Below, piece by piece: positions 51,182-62,122 of a stretch of 64,000 bases of DNA; position 1 is the stretch's first letter; each line of letters opens with the position of its first letter. The notes below the pieces were generated by a model. That model saw only the letters and a program-made list of their open reading frames with translations, did not search any database and was not told the DNA's origin. The stretch is from Saccharomyces paradoxus (taxonomy: Eukaryota > Ascomycota > Saccharomycetes > Saccharomycetales > Saccharomycetaceae), in NCBI RefSeq assembly GCF_002079055.1, contig NC_047500.1, positions 1-64,000 of the forward strand. The letters are read 5' to 3'. Position numbers and translations under genes: made by a program.

Positions 51182-53473
51182 TTATTTTTGTCCGTATGAA
51201 TAAAGAACAAATCCATCTTTATCTCTGACTTCAATGGGAACATTTACACGCAAGACGGGCTTCAATAATAATTCCCAGTCGTATCTTGTTCTAGGTGTAC
51301 ATAGTGAAAAGTGTCTCAACATTCTTATTTTAACAGCTTTAAATTTTGACAAATTCCTCAGGAAACACCAGAGATTAATATTTGGAATATCTTTAAAATT
51401 TTCTGGATCTTGGAAATCATTGAAAAAGTTCTCTAGTGTCATATTTTGCAAGAATTCCTCCACGTCTAAATCTCTATATTCGATTGTTCGGTTCTTCAAT
51501 TTGATCAGACTATCCCTTAGGCAACGCCTTACGGAGTTGTTCCAATAGTAAGTGTGATGAATATCTGATTCGGGACCCATTACAGTACTCAAATTAGGAA
51601 CTGCATTTGCACTTGGTATGTTATCCCTTAGGGGATTACTTTCATAGCCAATTAGTGTTTCTTGATCATTCTCGTCGCTAACATCCTCGTCTGTCTCATC
51701 AATACTAGTAATTGTCCTTGCTAAATGTTCCCAGAAAGATAGAGGAGATAAAGGATATACATTGGTGAAGGGGATATTGATTACGTTAATAGAAATATTT
51801 TTACTTGGGAGTCTTTCCCAAAGTAAGCGGTAATAATGATAAAAAGAATGAAATTCAGGGATCCTTTGTCGTTGAAAAGTTTGTAACTGTGCCGCGGTTA
51901 AGATGGCAGGCTTTTTGTTATTATTTGGTGATGGGTTATTTGAAACATCATTCCCGGTGGTTCTGGAAATATAGTTCAGATTCAAAGACAGTACAACCGA
52001 AGATGTCGGTGGAGGCGTTATTATTTTCGAATCTGATGGCGCTTCAAATAACGTTTCTGTCATGGAGTTGCAGTCATCAAAATCATCATCTGTGTCCAGG
52101 TTCCGTTGCTGGAAATAATACGGTTCGCTGACAACCTGTTCGTCAGTAAAACATTCACTATTACAATCAATCGTTAAATTGGATAGTGATGGGAAACAGC
52201 TGCATAATAATAAATCAAATTTACTGTTGATCTTCAACAAGGATAGATGTTTGACCATTTTAAAGTAAGAGTGGAACAAACGTAATATGCCATTCCCAGG
52301 GACGACATCACATGAATTTAAAGTCAGTGCCGTGATAGGAGATTGCAAACTGTATAGCTCAGTATTTTCATTCTTTAGAAATAACGGTAAGAATTCCATT
52401 GGAGTATCTAGCGATTCGGTATCTATCGTTACATTTTCCAGTTTAAGTTCACTAATTATACCAAAACAGCAGAATAAACTTGGCCTTAGTATGAGCTTTT
52501 GGTGATGGCGTTGACGATTGGAGTTCCGTTGTCTTTTATTATTGGCCTTGATTTCTAGAATTTTCAATCTTGGCAAAGAATAGTACTTGGATTCGTATTC
52601 CTTGACAAATTTTTTGGATAGTTGGAAGGTCCTCAAATCCTCGTTTGTGATGGATTGCTGACCCTTGATTATTTTCTTGAAAAAATCTCTAGAACCATCA
52701 TTGAATACAGAGTACCACAGAGGGATTTTAAAATTCGGTTCCACTTCACTCAGAATCACCTTGCTCAGGTTCGGTAGATAGTCTATAATGTCAAGCATTA
52801 GCTCAATGTAAGTATAATGGAAGTAATTACTTTCAAATTTATCGAGCAGTTTGATTCGTTCTGAAGTTATCGTGGGAGTTTCATCGTTTAATCTGATGTT
52901 CTTCACTTTTGCTACGTCTTTATCGTACGAATCAAGTTTATAAGATCCAGCAATAATAGAATCTTGGCCACTTTTATTATAGAACTTACTGTATTTCAAT
53001 AACGAGTCCTGGGACTGAGGATTTTTGAACTCGATGGATCTTACAAGGAACCTTGCATTTTGCGATCTAGATTGCGTATTAAGATCACCACTGTGTGCGA
53101 CAATGTTCGATGTATGGAATTCGGAGTGTATTAACGCATTGAACTTCAACAACGAAAGTTTTGAGTCCAGGATAACGTTTTGAAAAAGGAATTCATTCGT
53201 GATCAAATTATAGAACCTCGAATTGACTAGGCATAGCGTTACTAGTGTGTTGAAATCCAAAGTTCGCAATATCAACAGTAGAACTTTTGTTGGCAAACAC
53301 ATGAGGGACGATTTATCGTTCAAGAGCGCTGATCTTGATCTGATAACATTGCTCGTGCTGAGTAGAGGGCTCTTGGCATCAGGATTGCTTTCTTCCTCTT
53401 CCTCTTCCTCCTTAGCAGCACCGGAAACCAGTGAGAAGTATTTCGATCTACCCAACAATTGCAACCGCTTCAT
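51182..53473 (-). CDS. SKP2: F-box protein Skp2
   Basis: This is an F-box protein predicted to act as a substrate receptor of an SCF ubiquitin ligase, reported to bind Skp1 and to affect sulfur-assimilation protein turnover. The protein has 763 residues. The N terminus carries a glutamate run (KEEEEEEES), and the F-box spans about 57-100 (LMCLPTKVLLLILRTLDF onward). A leucine-rich, LRR-like middle follows. Substrate specificity is not visible from sequence. It is full length and convergent with RFA2. It should not be assumed to be the orthologue of human SKP2 despite the name. Confidence 0.93.
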   Translation of the reverse strand: MKRLQLLGRSKYFSLVSGAAKEEEEEEESNPDAKSPLLSTSNVIRSRSALLNDKSSLMCLPTKVLLLILRTLDFNTLVTLCLVNSRFYNLITNEFLFQNVILDSKLSLLKFNALIHSEFHTSNIVAHSGDLNTQSRSQNARFLVRSIEFKNPQSQDSLLKYSKFYNKSGQDSIIAGSYKLDSYDKDVAKVKNIRLNDETPTITSERIKLLDKFESNYFHYTYIELMLDIIDYLPNLSKVILSEVEPNFKIPLWYSVFNDGSRDFFKKIIKGQQSITNEDLRTFQLSKKFVKEYESKYYSLPRLKILEIKANNKRQRNSNRQRHHQKLILRPSLFCCFGIISELKLENVTIDTESLDTPMEFLPLFLKNENTELYSLQSPITALTLNSCDVVPGNGILRLFHSYFKMVKHLSLLKINSKFDLLLCSCFPSLSNLTIDCNSECFTDEQVVSEPYYFQQRNLDTDDDFDDCNSMTETLFEAPSDSKIITPPPTSSVVLSLNLNYISRTTGNDVSNNPSPNNNKKPAILTAAQLQTFQRQRIPEFHSFYHYYRLLWERLPSKNISINVINIPFTNVYPLSPLSFWEHLARTITSIDETDEDVSDENDQETLIGYESNPLRDNIPSANAVPNLSTVMGPESDIHHTYYWNNSVRRCLRDSLIKLKNRTIEYRDLDVEEFLQNMTLENFFNDFQDPENFKDIPNINLWCFLRNLSKFKAVKIRMLRHFSLCTPRTRYDWELLLKPVLRVNVPIEVRDKDGFVLYSYGQK

Positions 53474-53685
53474 AATTCGGTTGGTTTAAGTGTTCGAAAT
53501 AGTTCGAGTTCAATTCATATCTAGCAGTGGCTCATCTTTATGTACTCTAGTCCTAAATCTTCAGCTGCTAATCGAAAAAAACTATGTGATGTGCGGGTTT
53601 TTGGCAGCTATCATGACTCAGTCTCTGGAAAAACGTGCTATTTAACGATTATATATCTATTTACACATGCCTGTGCATGAGCTAT

Positions 53686-54219
53686 TCATTCCTTCTGGGA
53701 AGGATGGGGGAGCTGCGATGCGTTTCCTGAATTGTTCTTGGCATATTTTCCCAGGACGTCCTTTAGCGAATCTGGGATGTCTTCAAACTCCAGGTCACCC
53801 ACATCTTGACTAACTTGTTCTCCGTTGGCTTTCATTAACTGTTCCACGGTAACATGATGATCGTGGAATATTTTCAGATGATCTGCGATTAAATGTCTCA
53901 CTTTGCAGTGCGGACAAGAAATTAAGACGGTGCCCTTCTCATACGCTTGCTTGGACATTGTGTGTGAAGATCGCGTGTTACATTTCTTGCACGTGAAAGC
54001 TATCATCATCTTGGGTTTATCGACTTTAAAAGACCCCAGGTGAACCTTCTTGTCGTCCTTTTTTACTTCATTATATGCGATGATGTTGGTATGCAATGCT
54101 GCCCTGGGTAGAGTACGGCAAACGTTGTAGCTTACACGAGGCTCTAAACTTCCGACCACACACCTAGTAATTGGGATACTTCTGCGCAGTAGTGTTCTAG
54201 TCCTCGAAATCATGTTCAT
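53686..54219 (-). CDS. ZIM17: Mitochondrial zinc-ribbon Hsp70 escort Zim17
   Basis: Zim17 (Hep1/Tim15) keeps mitochondrial Hsp70 Ssc1 soluble and functional in protein import. The protein has 177 residues from the first ATG at 54219. A second ATG two codons later fits the reference start better as I recall. An Arg-rich presequence opens it ([15 protein letters not shown]), then the DNL-type zinc ribbon with CKKC (77-80) and CPHC (102-105). The [18 protein letters not shown] segment follows. All four zinc-binding cysteines are present. It is divergent from STB1. Confidence 0.95.
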   Translation of the reverse strand: MNMISRTRTLLRRSIPITRCVVGSLEPRVSYNVCRTLPRAALHTNIIAYNEVKKDDKKVHLGSFKVDKPKMMIAFTCKKCNTRSSHTMSKQAYEKGTVLISCPHCKVRHLIADHLKIFHDHHVTVEQLMKANGEQVSQDVGDLEFEDIPDSLKDVLGKYAKNNSGNASQLPHPSQKE

Positions 54220-54447
54220 TATCTTGATCTCCTATTTTGTCCGGTGTTGCTTTTAGTATCGCTGATCCCTTGGGCCCAACATAACGCTCTTCTTTTCACC
54301 TTTTCTCACATAATTTGATATCACGCGAAAATGCAAGAAAAAAAAAATTACAATTTTAAAGTGCAGAGGGAACCAGATATATCAGCAGACATAGAGCACG
54401 TAGAGCGTTACTGTTTTCAATCAGTGTTCCCATTGTGCATACGATAG

Positions 54448-55749
54448 ATGTCTCAACCCCAAATGTCCCCTGAAAAAGAGCAAGAATTGGCCTCCAAGAT
54501 ATTGCATAGAGCTGAATTGGCTCAGATGACGCGTCAATTAAAGCTTGGTTTAAGTAATGTCCCATCAACAAAACGAAAAGAGGATTCTAAAACAAAGAAA
54601 AGAAGCGGAGAAGACACTGAAGATGTTGGCGAGGATCACAAGTCTCTTTTGGAGGCCATATCTCCTGCGAAAAAGCCCCTCCACGATGATACAAATAAAA
54701 TGACCGTTTTATCGCCTGTAAAATTTGTAGAGAAGCCAAATACTCCCCCATGTTCACGCCAACGAATAGTTGAAGACCGGCCGCAGCAACTTAAGCCTAG
54801 AAAGGAGGATACTCCGTCCACTCCAAGGGCTTCTGCTACACCTATAATCTTACCACATGCCCCATCACATTACCAGCGTCCCCACGATAAAAATTTTATG
54901 ACGCCAAAACGTAATAATAACAATAGCAGTAACCATAGTAATAATAATCATAATAATAGTAACAGTAATATCAATAATAATAATAATAATAGTATGAAGA
55001 AAAAGGCAGCAGCCTCTAAGGACGCTCCACAAGACAGCGATAACACCGCGGGCGCTGATCTCTTAATGTATTTGGCCACAAGCCCATATAATAAGTCATC
55101 CCATCATGGTACACCAATGAACGTAAGGATTCCCACTACCCCACGCTCTTATCATTACGCGTCACAATTCAGTTTGAACGGTAATACAGCAAGCACATCA
55201 AACGATGCAGTAAGGTTCTCTCATATCAAACCTTCAGCGTCTTCCCCACAGTCCACTTTCAAATCGAATCTTTTGCCAAATTTTCCGGATGAATCTCTCA
55301 TGGATTCTCCATCACTATACCTGAGTAATAACAGCGGTAGTGTCCAGGCGACATTATCGCCACAGCAGAGAAGGAAGCCGACTACGAACTCTTTGCACCC
55401 ACCTAGCAATGTACCTACCACACCTTCAAGAGAGCTGAACGGTACCAATTTCAACTTACTCAGGACGCCGAACTTCAACATGGGAGACTATCTGCATAAC
55501 CTTTTCAGCCCTTCACCAAGGGTTACCACCCAGCAGGGAACTTCAAACACATCAGCATCAATTCCTTCCGTTCCAGCAATAGTGCCCGCATCATCTTCCC
55601 ACACATCTGCAATAACAACGGCTGCTATATCAAGCCACACTACAAATAATTTTCTAGATATGAACGCAGGCGGAATCCCCCTCATTGTAGGACCGGGTAC
55701 TGATCGTATGGGCGAAGGAGAGTCCATTGATGACAAACTCACTGATTGA
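54448..55749 (+). CDS. STB1: Sin3-binding G1 regulator Stb1
   Basis: Stb1 binds Sin3 and the Swi6-containing factors SBF/MBF, and is phosphorylated by G1 cyclin-CDK to promote START transcription. The protein has 433 residues, low in hydrophobic content and rich in SP/TP sites (for example ILPHAPSHYQRP and NTPPCSR). An Asn-rich tract at about 152-180 is encoded by AAT/AGT repeats (about 54910-54996). The total is 13 residues more than the 420 I recall for S288C, probably from this tract. It is convergent with KRI1 and functionally linked to RPD3-Sin3, which is also in this window. Confidence 0.94.
   Translation: MSQPQMSPEKEQELASKILHRAELAQMTRQLKLGLSNVPSTKRKEDSKTKKRSGEDTEDVGEDHKSLLEAISPAKKPLHDDTNKMTVLSPVKFVEKPNTPPCSRQRIVEDRPQQLKPRKEDTPSTPRASATPIILPHAPSHYQRPHDKNFMTPKRNNNNSSNHSNNNHNNSNSNINNNNNNSMKKKAAASKDAPQDSDNTAGADLLMYLATSPYNKSSHHGTPMNVRIPTTPRSYHYASQFSLNGNTASTSNDAVRFSHIKPSASSPQSTFKSNLLPNFPDESLMDSPSLYLSNNSGSVQATLSPQQRRKPTTNSLHPPSNVPTTPSRELNGTNFNLLRTPNFNMGDYLHNLFSPSPRVTTQQGTSNTSASIPSVPAIVPASSSHTSAITTAAISSHTTNNFLDMNAGGIPLIVGPGTDRMGEGESIDDKLTD
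54910..54998 (+). repeat. AAT/AGT trinucleotide tract in STB1
   Basis: Near-continuous AAT and AGT codons encode an Asn/Ser-rich stretch. Such tracts vary in length between strains, and this probably explains the longer Stb1 protein. Confidence 0.8.
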
Positions 55750-55950
55750 CCGTTGGCGGCCCTACCGGTTAATTGTTTGACACTTTAAAAGGGACTAGTC
55801 AAAGGGTCAAAAAAATGACAAACTTTGAGAATATAAAATAAGTAACATATTAGTAAGTAAATGACATTCTTTTTTAGGAAAATTCGGAGATGGATTATCA
55901 TTATATAAGCTTATGTATCGTAATATACAGGGCCGAAATTTCTTCTAGTT

Positions 55951-57735
55951 TTAGTTTTTCTGGTGGCTTTTATGTTTATGACTGTGCTTCTTCTTGTGTT
56001 TGCTTTTAGAATCTTTTTCTACAGGTATTAGTATGGTATCCTCATCCTTCTCACCTGCTTCTGATCCGACTGGAGCTAAACCCTTTTCGCTTTTAAAAGT
56101 TTTCTTCCTCCACTCTCTTAATCTTCTTGCCTTCATCACTTTCCTCTTATCCTTCGCTCTTAGTTCCTTGGCACGATAAGGTGCGAACTTCTTCAAACCA
56201 ATGAATTCATTTAAATCTGTGTCGTCGGCGGCAAAGATCTCTCTTGCAGTCAAACCAAAACTCTCAGGAGAAACTTCACGGTAACGGAACTTGAAATCTT
56301 GCTCCTCTTTCGTACGAGTTCTACTCTTTCTTTCTTCTTCTTCTTTTTCAACCTCCTCTATTAGCGCTAGCTTGTTCTGTTCTAAAGCATTTTCTACTAA
56401 TTCATTAACCTTTCTCTTTTCCCTCTTCTTTTGTAGTTTTTCTTCTTTTTTGCTTTTCTTTCTCTTAGGACCTTCTTCTTCGTCTTCTTCTTTTTGTTCT
56501 TTTTGCACCTCATCTTCTTCCCCTTCGACATCGCCATTGCCATCTCCATCGGCATAGAAGTCACCCATTATTTCGTCGTCCTCGTTCCAGGTGGGCTTCC
56601 CCTCCTGTTGATAAAATTCTTCATTAAATAGTTCAGCCACTACATTATCCCATTCTTCTTCTTTGAAATCATTTTTCATTAGGGTGTCAGTAATTTTTTT
56701 CACCATATCGGCATTAATTTCAGCACCGTATTCCTTGGTTAATTGCTCTAAAATATCAGTCAATTTATTCAATTTTTTAGTCTTCTTCTTTTGAACAGCC
56801 GTCTCTTTTTCTACTTTGACTTGTTCTTTGATTTTTCTTTCTTCTTCTCTTTTTCTTCTACGTGAAGAGTTATCAGATCTTCTTAAAGTGGCTTGGCTAC
56901 GTGCGTATGATACAATTTCAGCTGCGTTTGGATCTTCGTATCTAAAATTATAGGCATTTTCGAATTTTTCCGCAGCATCTTCAAATTCTTCATCGTCTTC
57001 TTCATTATTATTAAGGTCCAGAGAAATCACCTTGTCCCCCTTCTTAGGAATCCAGGCCTGTTGATTCACAAACTCTTCCAGAAAATCTTCTTCATTTACA
57101 GTAGGATCAGGTAAACTCTTTCCTTCTTTCTTAGTAGAAGGTTCCTTTTTCTTCAAAAATCCATCATCATCTTCATCTCCACTGACCTCTTCATTGTCTT
57201 CATCGTTAAAGGCATTCTTAATTTCATTCAAAAGCTGGGTTTTCTCTTCGCGTTGTTGCGAGACGAAAGATTGTTTCCCATCAACAGTCGCATGTTCGTT
57301 TTCTTCGTCATCTTCCTTTAAGGCATTACCAGAAAGTATGTTCATACGGTGATAATCCTTTAAATAAATAGGCTTATGCTTACCCTCGTGGTTTGCAACG
57401 TTAGCGGCAGCAGATTCAGGATCTTCGAAGAATTTAACTTTAGGATCCAACAGTTTATCAGTTTTATTATTTTTAATCGCATCTAGCACTTGATTAATAC
57501 CGTTTTCCACTTCATCAGTAATTAGCTCACCATAGTCGTCTTCCTCCTCTTCTTCCTCATCATCCTCTTCCTCATCTTCACTAGGAATGTACGGTTTCCT
57601 TGGTTCGATTGAAGGCTTAACTGTAGTGAAAGGGTTTTCAGAAGTTTTCTCGGTAGCAGAATCCGTAGCAGCTACACCTGCTTCTTTTTTCGCTTCTTCT
57701 CTGGCTCTTTTAGCAGCAGACTTTTTTCTTGGCAT
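55951..57735 (-). CDS. KRI1: Ribosome biogenesis factor Kri1
   Basis: Kri1 is an essential nucleolar protein that works with Krr1 in 40S subunit assembly. The protein has 594 residues from MPRKKSAAKRA. An in-frame ATG at 57756 would add seven residues. It is very charged, with acidic runs (EDEEEDDEEEEEEDDYGE) and Lys-rich coiled-coil stretches. The conserved Kri1 C-terminal segment includes FRYREVSPESFGLTAREIF and DLNEFIGLKKFAPYR. A basic Lys/His tail (KSKHKKKHSHKHKSH) ends it. Its promoter has PAC and RRPE elements, as expected for the ribosome biogenesis regulon. Confidence 0.95.
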   Translation of the reverse strand: MPRKKSAAKRAREEAKKEAGVAATDSATEKTSENPFTTVKPSIEPRKPYIPSEDEEEDDEEEEEEDDYGELITDEVENGINQVLDAIKNNKTDKLLDPKVKFFEDPESAAANVANHEGKHKPIYLKDYHRMNILSGNALKEDDEENEHATVDGKQSFVSQQREEKTQLLNEIKNAFNDEDNEEVSGDEDDDGFLKKKEPSTKKEGKSLPDPTVNEEDFLEEFVNQQAWIPKKGDKVISLDLNNNEEDDEEFEDAAEKFENAYNFRYEDPNAAEIVSYARSQATLRRSDNSSRRRKREEERKIKEQVKVEKETAVQKKKTKKLNKLTDILEQLTKEYGAEINADMVKKITDTLMKNDFKEEEWDNVVAELFNEEFYQQEGKPTWNEDDEIMGDFYADGDGNGDVEGEEDEVQKEQKEEDEEEGPKRKKSKKEEKLQKKREKRKVNELVENALEQNKLALIEEVEKEEEERKSRTRTKEEQDFKFRYREVSPESFGLTAREIFAADDTDLNEFIGLKKFAPYRAKELRAKDKRKVMKARRLREWRKKTFKSEKGLAPVGSEAGEKDEDTILIPVEKDSKSKHKKKHSHKHKSHQKN

Positions 57736-58271
57736 TGGAATTAGGATTTTGCTCACTGAAGTGGAAAACTAACTACTAGCATTTTATTAGAAGAAATGGC
57801 TATGTTGTTCAGCAGATGAGATGAGATTGAAATATTTGAAAAATTTTATCTGATGACTTTCCGGGTAACAATTACTCTAAGATGAACTTTCAGAGAATAA
57901 TGACGGTATTCTATTCTACTGTTAGCTCTATATAAATAATAACAACATGCGAGGCAATTTATTACAAGCCACGTAGGCCTAATTAAAATTATAAACTAAC
58001 ACAAAAGTAATAATAATATTTCAGATTAAAGGAAGAACAGGAAATAGAAAAGAAAGAAGAAAATTAGGAGCATAAAATAAAAAGTAAGAAATCGAAGGGA
58101 TGATGATAAAAAGAAGTGTATGATAACATCAATGGTAATTTGAATATTTTATTTCAAAAAAAATTTCTTTTCCTAGAGAAATAAAAAACAGCAGATCGAT
58201 AGTGAAATAAATCGTAGTATCTGTCCATCAAAGTTTCCGGGCGGAAAGTTAACAAACTAATCGAAAAATTC
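57736..58271. other. KRI1-MCK1 tandem spacer
   Basis: This 536-bp spacer lies upstream of KRI1 and behind the MCK1 stop. It carries the KRI1 promoter with PAC and RRPE motifs at 57815-57847. The rest is AT-rich and shows no gene. Confidence 0.6.
57815..57847. promoter_or_regulatory. PAC and RRPE motifs upstream of KRI1
   Basis: GATGAG occurs twice in overlap (57815-57820 and 57820-57825), matching the PAC core bound by Dot6/Tod6. TGAAAAATTTT (57837-57847) matches the RRPE bound by Stb3. They lie about 80-112 bp upstream of the KRI1 start. The pair is the hallmark of ribosome biogenesis promoters. Confidence 0.8.
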
Positions 58272-59399
58272 CTATTCAGTAACTTCCTTAGGTTTAATTT
58301 TATCCGCAAATTCACCCAGGATTTGTAACTCAAAATCATTAAAATCAAACAAATTTGGTAATTTGATTGGGTCGGTGTAACCTCTTGGCAAGAAAGTGCC
58401 GTCCTTCCTTAATTCATCGAAGAATTGATGGGCAAGGATCCTTCTTGGAGACAATCTTTGTTGTGGCTCATAGACCAGTATTTTCATTAAAAGATCGATA
58501 CCGTCTGGACCAGAATGGCCAAAGTATTTCTCGAATCTCTGTTGCGAAGAGCCGGAAAATAGTGGTTTGGAGAACAGAGGGCCATCGTAGGCTGGATTTG
58601 AAAAGAAAATGAATCTTTTATCAGGAGGACCCAACAATTTAGCAATTTCCCTTAGCTGTAAAAGGGGCTCTTGACCTTGGAATATGGCTTTGCCAATAAG
58701 CATTTCGCCCATGACACATCCAAGCCCCCATATATCGATCTGAGTGGTATATTGGGTACAACCGATGATCAATTCAGGCGCTCTATAAAACCTTGAACAG
58801 ATGTAACTAATTGAAGGTTGGTTATGTTCCAATTTTTTGGCAGAACCAAAATCGCAGATTTTCAAGACACCGGTTTCCGGGTCTACAAGGACATTGGAAG
58901 GTTTGATATCACGATGACAAACGCCAAGACCGTGTAAATAAAGCATCCCGCGGGCAATCTGATAAGTGTACAGTCTGATATGTTTTAATGGCATTTCTAG
59001 TTTGTTCGTCACATAGCGGTTAATCTCAATTTGTAGAGTTTCTGGTAAGCATTCCATGGCAAGGTGTTGATAAACTTTATTATCCTGCGGGGACAAATGG
59101 GTAAAGAAGTACTGCAATTTAACGATATTTGGATGGTCGGCAATCCTCAGGATCTGCAATTCCCTGGATTTATACTCGGTATGAGCAGGGACTTTTTTAA
59201 TGGCAAAGGGACCCAGCCAGTTCTTTTTATCCTGGGTTAAATATGCTTGTACAACAGTCCCAAAGGCACCTCTACCGATTTTCCTGTACTCTTTCACCAG
59301 CATCCGCCTCGTGTTGTTGGATTTGTTCGAGGTTACATCGTCTGCAATGAATTCTGATCCTCTTTGCAGAGGAACACCATTCTGCTCTTCCGTAGACAT
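58272..59399 (-). CDS. MCK1: GSK-3 family protein kinase Mck1
   Basis: Mck1 is a dual-specificity GSK-3 homologue that acts in meiosis, chromosome segregation, Cdc6 and Rcn1 turnover, and stress responses. The protein has 375 residues. The glycine loop IGRGAFGTV spans 41-49, and the ATP-binding lysine is Lys68 in FAIKKV. The catalytic loop CHRDIKPSNV and the CDFGSAK motif are intact. SYICSRFYRAPEL carries the activating tyrosine (Tyr199 in published numbering). It is complete. It lies upstream of KRI1 on the same strand. Confidence 0.97.
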   Translation of the reverse strand: MSTEEQNGVPLQRGSEFIADDVTSNKSNNTRRMLVKEYRKIGRGAFGTVVQAYLTQDKKNWLGPFAIKKVPAHTEYKSRELQILRIADHPNIVKLQYFFTHLSPQDNKVYQHLAMECLPETLQIEINRYVTNKLEMPLKHIRLYTYQIARGMLYLHGLGVCHRDIKPSNVLVDPETGVLKICDFGSAKKLEHNQPSISYICSRFYRAPELIIGCTQYTTQIDIWGLGCVMGEMLIGKAIFQGQEPLLQLREIAKLLGPPDKRFIFFSNPAYDGPLFSKPLFSGSSQQRFEKYFGHSGPDGIDLLMKILVYEPQQRLSPRRILAHQFFDELRKDGTFLPRGYTDPIKLPNLFDFNDFELQILGEFADKIKPKEVTE

Positions 59400-60637
<1,238 letters not shown>

Positions 60638-60716
60638 GCAGTACCCACTATGTATGAATTTATAAACTACGTAAAGAAAAAGAAATATATTCATGTAAAT
60701 AATTCGATTTTCACTT

Positions 60717-61613
60717 TCAATTGTCGTCGTTAGAATTGGCCAGAATCCTCAAGATGGACAGAAACAAATTGACAATGTCTAGATAAAGCATCATGGCACA
60801 CCTAACTTCCTCATCAGGGTACACTTTCCTGAAAATCAACTGCGTGTCGATAAAAAGGTACGCAGTGAACAAAATGGCACCTAGCCACCCGTAAAGCAGG
60901 TTAAACTTGGAAGAGTGGGTATTCCAGCCGAAAAGCAAGGCCGTGAGGCCCATCCCGATCATGATCCATAGGCCCCAGTTTAACCAGTAGTATATTGACG
61001 TCGCGGAGTTCAGCACGTTCTCGAACCTCTCTGACAGTGCGGTTAAGGAGACACCGACCACTACGATGGTGGTGATCAGCAGCGCTGAAAGTACTGTATC
61101 CTTATCATATGCCAGGGTGACCAGTGACAGACAGTATGCCTCGGAGAGTGTGAAAATGGAGAGCAGCGTCAACTTTTGTTTGTACGAGGACAAAACGTAC
61201 CAAGGCAGGCGTCTTTGTGCTTGTGTCGATTCTTCGTTGTGGCCCGTGAGCAATGGCTCAGGAACACTGGCCTCATAGTCCTCAGGACGAGGACTTACTG
61301 CTAACCAAATGCACGATACGAGTGACACCACCATACAGATATAGAAGATGGCGATATGTGACATGATAAAATTCTGCAAAGAAGTGGAAACGCTTGCCCA
61401 GTAGCTGAACGACAAACTGGCTAGTAACTGACATGACAACAGAGAGTAAACCCTGTGCATAAACCGCTGGCGGATGATGGGTTCGCATGAGACGACCACT
61501 GTGGAATATTTAAAATCTTCTGGGATGAAAGCATTTCCGTCTTGGCTGTCCCTTGCAGGCTGGCCGTAAAGGTGTGAGCTCTGCTCTTCATAAGGAGGTG
61601 GAGGACCTGACAT
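60717..61613 (-). CDS. BXI1: BAX-inhibitor-1 family membrane protein Bxi1/Ybh3
   Basis: This is a TMBIM-family membrane protein, reported both as a Bax-inhibitor homologue and as a BH3-domain pro-death protein in yeast, and linked to the unfolded protein response and calcium. It has 298 residues from MSGPPPPYEE. A cytosolic Pro-rich N terminus precedes seven predicted membrane spans, ending near DIVNLFLSILRILANSNDDN. The frame is open further upstream to an ATG at 61700, which would add 29 residues (MISYNTHLTPDN onward). It is one residue longer than I recall for S288C. It is convergent with MRPS18. Confidence 0.94.
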   Translation of the reverse strand: MSGPPPPYEEQSSHLYGQPARDSQDGNAFIPEDFKYSTVVVSCEPIIRQRFMHRVYSLLSCQLLASLSFSYWASVSTSLQNFIMSHIAIFYICMVVSLVSCIWLAVSPRPEDYEASVPEPLLTGHNEESTQAQRRLPWYVLSSYKQKLTLLSIFTLSEAYCLSLVTLAYDKDTVLSALLITTIVVVGVSLTALSERFENVLNSATSIYYWLNWGLWIMIGMGLTALLFGWNTHSSKFNLLYGWLGAILFTAYLFIDTQLIFRKVYPDEEVRCAMMLYLDIVNLFLSILRILANSNDDN

Positions 61614-62122
61614 ACTAATTTGGTTCTGTATCCTTTTATTTGCTATTGCTGTTGCTACTGGGATATTGTCAGGAGTAAGATGAGTGTTATAGCTGATCAT
61701 TTTCTTTATCCCGGAAAGATCCTTATAATAACCTCAAAAGGGGAGCGGCCGGGTACCCTGGTTGCGTTGCCGCCCCAGCCCGCATAAGCCTACTATAAGA
61801 GTTTATAAATGAATTGTTCTGGGGACAATGCCGCAATCATGAACATTATCAACATCTTGCCGAATATTAGTAAGTTGGACTAACTTACAGGTAATACCGT
61901 AAGGGGAAAGGAAGAGAAAGAAAGAAAGAGAATATGGAATTGCCGGTGGCAGCCGCCCATCGGGACTCATGGCCGTTACGCGCCGCGGCCGAAACACGCC
62001 AAATGCTATGTGCATAACGGAAGTGCTAATATGTAACTGTCTAATTATATAACGCTTATATAAGTAGTGGCACTGGCACTTGCATCAGCACCTCGTATTA
62101 CTATACACATCATTAAGTTCAC

